DNA from: Oscillospiraceae bacterium
Lineage (GTDB): Bacteria; Bacillota_A; Clostridia; Oscillospirales; Oscillospiraceae
Direction: 5' to 3'
NCBI GenBank assembly: GCA_017415945.1
Contig: JAFQDR010000229.1
Coordinates: 1 to 8,003 of the forward strand
DNA: 8,003 nucleotides
Part shown: positions 1 to 5,579 of the stretch, one piece after another
How the letters are laid out: every line of letters begins with the position of its first letter
Position numbering within the stretch: position 1 is the first letter of the stretch
Position numbers and translations under genes: made by a program
The notes under the pieces: generated by a model
Seen by the model: the letters and a program-made list of their open reading frames with translations, nothing else
Told to the model about the DNA's origin: nothing
Database searches by the model: none

Positions 1-725
1 GCAGGAGGCAGTCCTTCGAAGCTCTCCGCTTCCACGGGAGAATACCAGACGTAGTTGGGATCGTTCTTGCCTACCCTGGTCATGGGGCCGATCCGGTCGG
101 AAAGACTGGAATTCCACATGGGCGTGTCGGTGAATCGCTTGCAGGATTCGCTTTCATTCCGGGCATCCAGATAGGGGTAGGGGAGCATCTGAAACCGGAA
201 TTTTACCGGGTGACTGCGCTCTCTTGCCATCAGACACACGCCCACTGCCAGGGTAGATCCAGCGCTGTCGCCGCCAATACCCATATGATCGACATCAATA
301 TCCAGTTCCTCGGCGTGGTCGTAAGCCCAGATAAAAGCGGCATAGCAGTCCTCAAAGAACGCAGGGAACGGATGCTGGGGTGCCAGCCGGTACAGGGGGA
401 ATACCACCTTACAGCCCACTTCCTTGGCATACCGCATGGCATTACCATAGTGATACCCGGCAGCTTCCAGCACAAATCCGCCGCCGTGAAGATAGATCAG
501 GCAGGGAGCTTTGGCGGGAAGATTCTTGGGGGATAGCAGGAAACAGGTGATTTTCTCGCCGTCGTAGCTGGTAATCTTATGGGTAGTCACATCCAGTTTT
601 TTATCCCGCCAGAGGGATTTCGGCGGCTTCATGTGGGGAACGGACATGGCAAGAAACTTCTCGCTGATGGGCGGTGCAAAGAGATTCCAGGGGAAGAACT
701 CCCGGCTGATGGTATACTTTTTCAT
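1..725 (-). CDS. Alpha/beta-hydrolase esterase, HSL (family IV) type, 3' end cut by window edge
   Basis: This gene encodes an alpha/beta-hydrolase of the hormone-sensitive-lipase group, which hydrolyses short-chain carboxylic esters, probably in the cytoplasm as no signal peptide is seen. Translation from the ATG at 725 gives 241 codons open to the window edge. HGGGF at residues 80-84 is the oxyanion-hole motif. YRLAPQHPFPA at 112-122 is the typical family stretch. GDSAG at 152-156 holds the nucleophile Ser154. The visible part ends at EGLPPA, just before where the family's catalytic Asp and His would lie, so an intact triad cannot be confirmed. The start is supported by AAAGGAG eight bases upstream of ATG. 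It begins 13 bases after the stop of the acetyltransferase gene and is probably co-transcribed with it. The natural substrate is unknown. Confidence 0.88.
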   Translation of the reverse strand, partial: MKKYTISREFFPWNLFAPPISEKFLAMSVPHMKPPKSLWRDKKLDVTTHKITSYDGEKITCFLLSPKNLPAKAPCLIYLHGGGFVLEAAGYHYGNAMRYAKEVGCKVVFPLYRLAPQHPFPAFFEDCYAAFIWAYDHAEELDIDVDHMGIGGDSAGSTLAVGVCLMARERSHPVKFRFQMLPYPYLDARNESESCKRFTDTPMWNSSLSDRIGPMTRVGKNDPNYVWYSPVEAESFEGLPP

Positions 726-738
726 GGAAAATGCTCCT

Positions 739-1380
739 TTAGGAAATCCTCTTTTTTATTTCAGATTTCACTGCTTCTAAATCACTGCTTGTCAGAACAG
801 GAATCAGTGCATCGATTTCTTCAATGCTTTTGTCCCACCACCGGAACTGAAGTATCAAATCGATCAGTTCTTCGTCAAAACGTTTCCGAAGTTCTCTGGC
901 AGGATTACCCACAACAATCGTATAAGGAGCAACATCACTACCCACAACACTGTTCGCGCCAACAATCGCACCGTCACCGATATGCACACCAGGAAGAATC
1001 ACTGCATTCTGTCCAATCCAGACATCATTTCCGATGACTGTGTCTCCTTTCAACGACAGGTCTGACATGACAGGAGGATTCATATTCCAACCTTCCAAGG
1101 TGTAGAACGGGAAGGTAGAAACAGCGTTCATCTGATGATTGGCTCCATTCATCACAAATTCCACACCTGCCGCGATCTGACAGAACTTGCCGATCACCAG
1201 TTTATCTCCAAGCCAGGGATAGTGGTGCGTGACATGGCTTTCAAATTCCGAATCAGCAATATAGGTAAACGCTCCGACAATGATATTTGGGTTCTGGATG
1301 GTGGGCTTTACGTAGATTTCTTTGTCATATCCTGCAATGGGGTGGATCGTATTGGGATTGGGATGTGATCCATTTTTCAT
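739..1380 (-). CDS. Vat/CatB-family xenobiotic O-acetyltransferase (left-handed beta-helix)
   Basis: This is a 213-residue hexapeptide-repeat O-acetyltransferase of the xenobiotic acetyltransferase group, which includes streptogramin A (Vat) and chloramphenicol (CatB) acetyltransferases. These enzymes move acetyl from acetyl-CoA to a hydroxyl of the substrate and usually work as trimers. Family signatures are PNPNTIHPI near the N terminus, HYPWLGDKLVIGKFCQIAAGV, MNGANHQMN with the expected catalytic His (residue 82), GDTVIGNDVWIGQNAVILPGV and the hexapeptide coil to about 148, then GNPAREL and a helical tail with RWWDKSIEEID. Length matches the family (about 205-220). An ATG at 1389 is also in frame, but GGAGG (1390-1394) directly abuts it and lies nine bases before the ATG at 1380, so 1380 is preferred. 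Drug resistance is possible but not shown, since many homologues have unknown acceptors. It sits directly behind a broken integrase. Confidence 0.9.
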   Translation of the reverse strand: MKNGSHPNPNTIHPIAGYDKEIYVKPTIQNPNIIVGAFTYIADSEFESHVTHHYPWLGDKLVIGKFCQIAAGVEFVMNGANHQMNAVSTFPFYTLEGWNMNPPVMSDLSLKGDTVIGNDVWIGQNAVILPGVHIGDGAIVGANSVVGSDVAPYTIVVGNPARELRKRFDEELIDLILQFRWWDKSIEEIDALIPVLTSSDLEAVKSEIKKRIS

Positions 1381-1573
1381 ATCGCTCATCCTCCAGGAAG
1401 GTACACTTCAATGCTTGGTTTGCTGTTATTTTACCATGCTTATCCATAATGGGCAACTGGGATTGATAACTTTGCAAAGTTTTTTCGGCAAGTCCCTTTG
1501 TCTTTTTGGAAATGATGAAGTCGGAAAAGGTTTCCTCGATGGTTGCACTCACTACTAACTTGATTTTAGCCAT
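1325..1573 (-). pseudogene. Tyrosine recombinase (phage/ICE-type integrase) remnant, N-terminal fragment
   Basis: The ATG at 1573 opens an 82-codon frame. Its first 40 or so residues (starting MAKIKLVVSATIEETF, then DFIISKKTKGLAEKTLQSY) look like the N-terminal SAM-like, core-DNA-binding domain of Clostridial tyrosine recombinases: an ETFxxFIxxKKxKGL helix followed by the KTLxxY turn. Intact members are about 280-400 residues and carry a catalytic R...HxxR...Y domain. None of that is present here in any frame. After about residue 50 the frame loses resemblance, and it then reads out of frame into the acetyltransferase, overlapping its first 56 bases. AAGGGGA eight bases upstream is a good ribosome binding site. 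I infer a deletion that removed most of the integrase and joined its start to the acetyltransferase gene. The family call rests on remembered consensus, not a search. Confidence 0.66.
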
Positions 1574-1715
1574 AATATCTGTCCCCTTGATTTCATAATT
1601 TTTAGCCTAAAATCAAGAGCACAGGTCAGCATTTGTCTTTTGGTGAAAACCGAAGAAAATCACACTTTGCAAGCTATAAAAGCAAGAAAAAACCTTGATT
1701 TCCGAAGAAATCAAG
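1559..1715. repeat. Cluster of five CTTGATTT words between the integrase start and tRNA-Ala
   Basis: Exact CTTGATTT occurs at 1559-1566 (+), 1586-1593 (+), 1610-1617 (-), 1694-1701 (+) and 1708-1715 (-). The 1585 and 1693 copies share ten bases, CCTTGATTTC. The 1559 and 1607-1617 copies form an 11-base inverted pair, CTTGATTTTAG. A near copy, CTTGATTA, lies at 1803-1810 on the other side of the tRNA gene. Two copies are the arms of the tRNA terminator. Tyrosine integrases commonly bind short repeats beside their attachment core, so these may be arm-type sites. That role is inference. Confidence 0.5.
1586..1617 (-). promoter_or_regulatory. Inverted repeat in the integrase leader, touching its ribosome binding site
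   Basis: On the minus strand CTTGATTT (1617-1610) pairs perfectly with AAATCAAG (1593-1586) around a 16-base loop. The last three stem bases, AAG, are the start of the AAGGGGA ribosome binding site of the integrase remnant. The hairpin could dampen translation, or the arms could be recombinase-binding sites. No U-run follows, so it is not an intrinsic terminator. Confidence 0.45.
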
Positions 1716-1718
1716 GTT
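1687..1718 (-). terminator. Intrinsic terminator of tRNA-Ala with cUUCGg tetraloop
   Basis: On the minus strand a 12-base perfect stem, AACCTTGATTTC / GAAATCAAGGTT (1718-1707 with 1702-1691), closes a TTCG loop, giving the very stable C(UUCG)G tetraloop. It is followed by TTTT, then CTTGC. The stem starts two bases past the CCA end of the tRNA. Flanking A/T bases could extend the pairing. It should end the tRNA transcript and insulate it from the integrase remnant. Confidence 0.85.
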
Positions 1719-1720
1719 TT

Positions 1721-1796
<76 letters not shown>

Positions 1797-1809
1797 ACAG
1801 GACTTGATT

Positions 1810-1838
1810 ATAGTAGCAGATTCGTCGCCAATTGTCAA
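1810..1838 (-). promoter_or_regulatory. Sigma-A promoter of tRNA-Ala
   Basis: The minus strand carries a perfect -35, TTGACA (1838-1833), a 17-base spacer and -10 TACTAT (1815-1810), preceded by the extended -10 TGC. An overlapping TATAAT lies three bases further on with a 20-base spacer. Transcription would start near 1803, a few bases before the first base of the mature tRNA at 1796. Confidence 0.88.
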
Positions 1839-1865
1839 CACCTAATTTTATCTGCCTCTCAGTCA

Positions 1866-1885
1866 GCACTCCTACATAGGAGTGC
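1866..1885. other. Short perfect hairpin between the suf terminator and the tRNA promoter
   Basis: GCACTCCT (1866-1873) and AGGAGTGC (1878-1885) pair perfectly around a four-base loop. There is no clear U-run on either strand, so it is not a canonical terminator. It lies just beyond the suf terminator and may act as a backup stop or RNA-end stabiliser. Confidence 0.4.
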
Positions 1886-1890
1886 CTTAT

Positions 1891-1920
1891 AAAGAAAAAG
1901 GGTGCAGTCTCCTGCACCCT
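1891..1920 (-). terminator. Intrinsic terminator of the suf/der operon
   Basis: On the minus strand a nine-base perfect stem, AGGGTGCAG / CTGCACCCT (1920-1912 with 1907-1899), with a GAGA loop is followed by TTTTCTTT. It starts four bases past the stop of the SufB/D-family gene and closes the long minus-strand operon. Confidence 0.92.
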
Positions 1921-1924
1921 ATTA

Positions 1925-2842
1925 TTACTTTAGGAAGCCGTTGACGATCTGTTCTTCCGCTTCCGCTTCGGTGAGGCCCAGGGTCATCAGCTTAATGAGC
2001 TGTTCCCCTGCGATCTTGCCGATGGCAGCTTCGTGGATCAGGCTGGCTTCCGTGGAATTTGCAACGATTTCGGGAATCGCCACCACAACCGCATTATCCA
2101 TGATAATAGCATCACATTCGGAGTGGCCCATGCAGCGGTTATTGCCGTTGATGACCGCACGGAACACCTGCTTGGAAGTATCCTTGGCAACGCTGCGGGA
2201 GATGATGTTGGCACTGGAGTCTTCCCCGTTCAGGTCAACCACAAAGTCGGTCTCCGCATACTGCTTGCCGTGGGTCATAAGCTTTTCCTTCACAATGAGA
2301 GTCGCGCCGTCCGCCACGGTACCGCGGGTATCACGCTTGGTGGAGTCAATACCCTTGATCTGGGTGGTTTCCATTTCCAGATAGGAGCCTTCCTCCAGAT
2401 ACATGATGGTGGTGGGGTTCATAACCTTTTCGCCGTTGCCGTCACCGTCACCGTAGTGCTTTTCAATGTAGCGCACCTTGGCGTTCTTTGCCAGATGGAA
2501 GGTGTGGATACCGTCGTGACGGGATTCCTCCTCCCCGCTGCAGTGAATACCACAGCCCGCAACAATGGTAATGTCGCAGTCCTCGCCGATGAAGAAGTCA
2601 TTATATACCAGATCCTTCAGTCCCGCGCTGGTGATGATAACGGGAATGTGAACACTTTCGTTCTTGGTGCCGGGCTTAACAATAATGTCAATACCGGGCT
2701 TGTCCTCTTTGGTAACGATATCAATATTGGCAGTGGTGTTTCTACTGTCCAGCTGACCGTTTGCACGAATATTGAACGCGCCAACAGGGATCTTTTCCAG
2801 ATCCGCAACCTGCTTCAGGAGGTTCTTCTGAATTGCATCCAT
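1925..2842 (-). CDS. sufB: SufB/SufD-family Fe-S cluster assembly scaffold, minimal (SmsB-like) form
   Basis: This 305-residue protein is the scaffold half of a two-gene SUF-type system, on which iron and sulfide are assembled before transfer to apoproteins in the cytoplasm. It has the SufBD beta-helix core (about residues 60-240, repeated short beta-strands) and the diagnostic C-terminal helix region HEAAIGKIAGEQLIKLMTLGL ending NGFL. E. coli SufB is about 495 residues, so this is a short form lacking much of the N-terminal part. Aligned by eye to E. coli SufB, Cys243 falls where catalytic Cys405 lies, and His270-Glu271 match the His433-Glu434 pair, favouring a SufB-like rather than SufD-like role. 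A homodimer would replace the SufB-SufD heterodimer (inference). ATG overlaps the sufC stop (TAATG), with GGAGG nine bases upstream. Databases often call such proteins SufD or ABC permease. Confidence 0.9.
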   Translation of the reverse strand: MDAIQKNLLKQVADLEKIPVGAFNIRANGQLDSRNTTANIDIVTKEDKPGIDIIVKPGTKNESVHIPVIITSAGLKDLVYNDFFIGEDCDITIVAGCGIHCSGEEESRHDGIHTFHLAKNAKVRYIEKHYGDGDGNGEKVMNPTTIMYLEEGSYLEMETTQIKGIDSTKRDTRGTVADGATLIVKEKLMTHGKQYAETDFVVDLNGEDSSANIISRSVAKDTSKQVFRAVINGNNRCMGHSECDAIIMDNAVVVAIPEIVANSTEASLIHEAAIGKIAGEQLIKLMTLGLTEAEAEEQIVNGFLK

Positions 2843-3576
2843 TATCGCTTACCTCCTTCGTTGTCTGCCAGCTTGGTGCAGATGGTGCTTGTACGCATGA
2901 GAGAGGGCATGACCTGCTCCTTGGTGCCGTCGCCGCTGACCACGCCCCCTGCAAGGACGATGATGCGGTCGGCAATATTCAGGATACGTTCCTGATGAGA
3001 AATGATGATGATATTGCCTTTGATCTTCTTGTAGAGATTTTCAAACACAGTGATCAGGCTGCCAAAGCTCCACAGGTCGATGCCCGCCTCGGGTTCATCG
3101 AACAGGCTCAGCTCGGTGGCTCTTGCCAGAATGGTAGCGATTTCAATGCGCTTCAGCTCGCCGCCGGACAGGCTGCCGTTGACCTCACGGTTAACATAGT
3201 CACGGGCACACATACCGACCTCAGACAGATATTCGCAAGCCTCCGCAATGGACAGCTTTCTGCCGGATGCCAGCGTGATCAGGTCAAATACGGTAATGCC
3301 CTTAAAGCGAACAGGCTGCTGGAAGGCATAGCTCACACCCAGTCGTGCACGCTCGGTAATGGACATATGGGTAATATCGGTGCCGTTGAATAGGATCTGA
3401 CCGGAGGTGGGCTCCAGTACACCTGCAATGATCTTGATGAGGGTGGACTTACCGCCGCCATTGGGCCCTGTAATGGCTACAAAGCGTTCATCAATGGTGA
3501 GATTGATGTCCTTGAGAATGTCCTTCTTCACACCGTCTTCTTCGGCGCTGAAGCAAATGTTTTTCAGTTCAAGCAT
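2842..3576 (-). CDS. sufC: SufC-type Fe-S cluster assembly ATPase
   Basis: This is the ABC-type ATPase of SUF systems. It is cytoplasmic and not a transporter: it binds the SufB/D scaffold and uses ATP to reshape it during cluster assembly. The 244-residue product has Walker A GPNGGGKST (37-45, Lys43), a Q-loop at Gln86 (YAFQQP), the ABC signature LSGGELKR (136-143), Walker B LSLFDE (156-161) with Glu161, and the switch His194 (IISHQ). FDEPEAGID fits the SufC subfamily. Length matches SufC (about 245-250). A GTG at 3588 is in frame, but the GGAGG at 3582-3586 lies five bases before the ATG at 3576, so the ATG is chosen. The stop shares a base with the next start (TAATG), implying translational coupling to the scaffold. 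It follows plsY by 21 bases. No sufS, sufU or sufE lies in the window. Confidence 0.93.
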   Translation of the reverse strand: MLELKNICFSAEEDGVKKDILKDINLTIDERFVAITGPNGGGKSTLIKIIAGVLEPTSGQILFNGTDITHMSITERARLGVSYAFQQPVRFKGITVFDLITLASGRKLSIAEACEYLSEVGMCARDYVNREVNGSLSGGELKRIEIATILARATELSLFDEPEAGIDLWSFGSLITVFENLYKKIKGNIIIISHQERILNIADRIIVLAGGVVSGDGTKEQVMPSLMRTSTICTKLADNEGGKR

Positions 3577-3597
3577 AAAAGCCTCCACTCCGACCCA

Positions 3598-4239
3598 TCA
3601 GAACGTTTCATCGAACTTGTCGGAAATATCTTTTTTGAATACGAGCTTGCTTTCTGTACCGTTCAGCAAGCGGCCAATATTGCCTCTGTGCTTAAAGATG
3701 ACAAATCCCGCCGCAACCAAAGCGATTTCAAAGCAAAGCAAGCCATAGCGAGCCAGCACCACACCCAGAGGGAAAAATGCTGCCGCCAGCACGGAACCAA
3801 GGGACACATAGCGAGTGGCCGCAACCGCCACAATGAAAATAAAGATGGCGATGAGCCCCAGCTTCCAGTCAAACACCAGCATAGCAGCCCAAGCAGTCAG
3901 AATCCCCTTGCCGCCACGCATCTGGTGGAACACAGGGTACATATGCCCCAGAATGCAGCACAGCATAGCGAACACGCCGCCAACCGCAGTCGCATCGAAA
4001 AAGCCCAGAATGAACTTACCAATCAGAACAGACAAAACGCCCTTGAGCATATCCACGCCCACAACAATAGCCATGCCTGCGGTGCCGTAGGTACGGTGGA
4101 AATTGGTCAAGCCTGCGTTATGGCTGCCGAAATCACGGACATCCTGATGATACATGAAGTTAGAGGATATGATTGCACCGTTCACGCTGCCCAGAAGATA
4201 GCAAATGACTGCAATGATAACAAGGCAAAGAGTCAGCAT
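3598..4239 (-). CDS. plsY: Acyl-phosphate:glycerol-3-phosphate acyltransferase PlsY
   Basis: PlsY is an integral membrane enzyme that moves an acyl chain from acyl-phosphate to glycerol-3-phosphate, the first committed step of phospholipid synthesis in Firmicutes. The 213-residue product is hydrophobic with about five to seven predicted membrane segments (for example 1-20, 53-80, 86-98, 126-142, 148-180). All three family motif regions are recognisable: RDFGSHNAGLTNFHRTYG (35-52), GHMYPVFHQMRGGKG (98-112) and FKHRGNIGRLLNGTESK (182-198). The first loop reads GSVNGA (17-22) where GS(I/V)P(T/S)G is usual, and GSHNAGLTN stands for GSGNxGATN. These may be lineage variants. The length matches the family. 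The start codon overlaps the der stop (TAATG), with AAGGAG just upstream. The usual partner gene plsX is not in the window. Confidence 0.93.
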   Translation of the reverse strand: MLTLCLVIIAVICYLLGSVNGAIISSNFMYHQDVRDFGSHNAGLTNFHRTYGTAGMAIVVGVDMLKGVLSVLIGKFILGFFDATAVGGVFAMLCCILGHMYPVFHQMRGGKGILTAWAAMLVFDWKLGLIAIFIFIVAVAATRYVSLGSVLAAAFFPLGVVLARYGLLCFEIALVAAGFVIFKHRGNIGRLLNGTESKLVFKKDISDKFDETF

Positions 4240-5564
4240 TACTCCTTATCCCCCTTCTGACGAATAATCATACGAATAGGAGTGCCTTCCAACCCGAACA
4301 CCGCACGGATCTGATTTTCCAAGTAACGCTGATAGGAGAAATGGAACAGCTCCTTGCTGTTGCAGAACACAACAAATGTAGGGGGCTGGGTGCTGGTCTG
4401 GGTCATGTAGTAGATTTTCAGACGTCTGCCCTTGTCCGTAGGGGGCTGTACACGAGCGGTAGCATCTGCCAGCAGGGTATTGAGCATACCTGTGGTAATG
4501 CGCATACAGCTCTGATCCTTGACGTAGTTAATGAGTTCAAACAGACGGTTTGCACGCTGACCTGTGAGAGCGGAAATAAACACAATGGGTGCGTAGGTCA
4601 TAAAGCTCAAATCACGCTGTACGTCCTTACGCATATTTTCCATGGTCTTGGAATCCTTTTCGATCAGGTCCCACTTGTTGACCACGATAATGGAAGCCTT
4701 ACCCGCTTCGTGAGCCATGCCCGCGATCTTGGTGTCCTGATCGGTAACACCCTCGGTGGCGTCGATCATAATCAAGCACACGTCCGCACGTTCAATGGCC
4801 ATCTTGGCTCTCATTACGGAGAACTGCTCGATACGGTCATTGACTCTGCTCTTGCGGCGAATGCCAGCAGTATCGATAAAGGTGTACTTACCAAATTCAT
4901 TTTCAAACTTGGAGTCGATGGCGTCACGGGTGGTACCTGCCACATTGGACACGATCACTCGCTTTTCTCCCAGTACCAGATTCACCAGAGAGGACTTGCC
5001 CGCATTGGGCTTGCCGATGACCGCAACCTTAATGGAATCGTCTTCTGCAACTTCCCCATTATCTTCGGGGAAATAGGACAGGCAGGCATCCAGCAGATCA
5101 CCTGTGCCATGACCGTGAACAGCGGAAACCGCAATGGGATCCCCGCAGCCCAGAGAGTAGAACTCATAAATATTGGGGTCGGTGCGTCCGGTGGAGTCGC
5201 ACTTATTGACAGCCAGCACAACGGGCTTCTTGGCACGAAGGATCATGTGTGCAACATCCTCGTCCGCAGCGGTCACACCTGTGGTAATATCGGTGACAAG
5301 AATGATGACATCCGCAGAGTCAATGGCGATCTTTGCCTGCTCACGCATGAACAGCAAAATCTCATTATCGGTGGTGGGTTCAATACCGCCTGTGTCCACA
5401 AGGTCGAACACTCTGCCGCACCATTCACATTCTTCATAAATACGGTCTCTGGTAACACCGGGGGTGTCCTCCACAATGGAGACACGCTTATTGATCAGCT
5501 TATTAAACAAATGGGATTTGCCAACGTTGGGACGGCCAACAATGGCTACAAGAGGTTTAGACAT
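4239..5564 (-). CDS. der: Ribosome assembly GTPase Der (EngA)
   Basis: Der is an essential cytoplasmic GTPase with two G domains in tandem and a C-terminal KH-like domain. It acts in late 50S subunit assembly. The 441-residue product has G domain 1 with GRPNVGKS (10-17), a DTGGI switch II (57-61) and NKCD (120-123). G domain 2 has GKPNAGKS (184-191), DTAGI (231-235) and NKWD (296-299). SALTG (331-335) is the G5 element, and the KH-like part runs from about 350 to the end. The length is standard. The residue after the first P-loop serine is His18, where Thr is most common. The start is well supported by AAAGGAGG eight bases upstream. It lies 15 bases after the radical SAM gene and overlaps plsY by one base, so the three are probably co-translated from one mRNA. 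Confidence 0.97.
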   Translation of the reverse strand: MSKPLVAIVGRPNVGKSHLFNKLINKRVSIVEDTPGVTRDRIYEECEWCGRVFDLVDTGGIEPTTDNEILLFMREQAKIAIDSADVIILVTDITTGVTAADEDVAHMILRAKKPVVLAVNKCDSTGRTDPNIYEFYSLGCGDPIAVSAVHGHGTGDLLDACLSYFPEDNGEVAEDDSIKVAVIGKPNAGKSSLVNLVLGEKRVIVSNVAGTTRDAIDSKFENEFGKYTFIDTAGIRRKSRVNDRIEQFSVMRAKMAIERADVCLIMIDATEGVTDQDTKIAGMAHEAGKASIIVVNKWDLIEKDSKTMENMRKDVQRDLSFMTYAPIVFISALTGQRANRLFELINYVKDQSCMRITTGMLNTLLADATARVQPPTDKGRRLKIYYMTQTSTQPPTFVVFCNSKELFHFSYQRYLENQIRAVFGLEGTPIRMIIRQKGDKE

Positions 5565-5579
5565 AAACCGGACCTCCTT

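Noticed and set aside
579..1037. 152-codon plus-strand open frame spanning the esterase and acetyltransferase
   Set aside because: It crosses two convincing minus-strand genes and has no recognisable domain.
1618..1686. Search for a promoter of the integrase remnant and acetyltransferase on the minus strand
   Set aside because: AT-rich stretches are present, but no -35/-10 pair with acceptable spacing could be defined.
2033..2995. 320-codon open frame on the plus strand opposite the SufB/D and SufC genes
   Set aside because: It is antisense to both well-supported genes and its sequence looks like a low-information complement of their codons.
1878..4288. Thirteen-base word ATAGGAGTGCCTT shared by the spacer near 1877 and the der 3' region near 4275
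   Set aside because: There are only two copies. One is inside der coding sequence and the other is part of a local hairpin. No repeat unit extends around them, so chance is likely.
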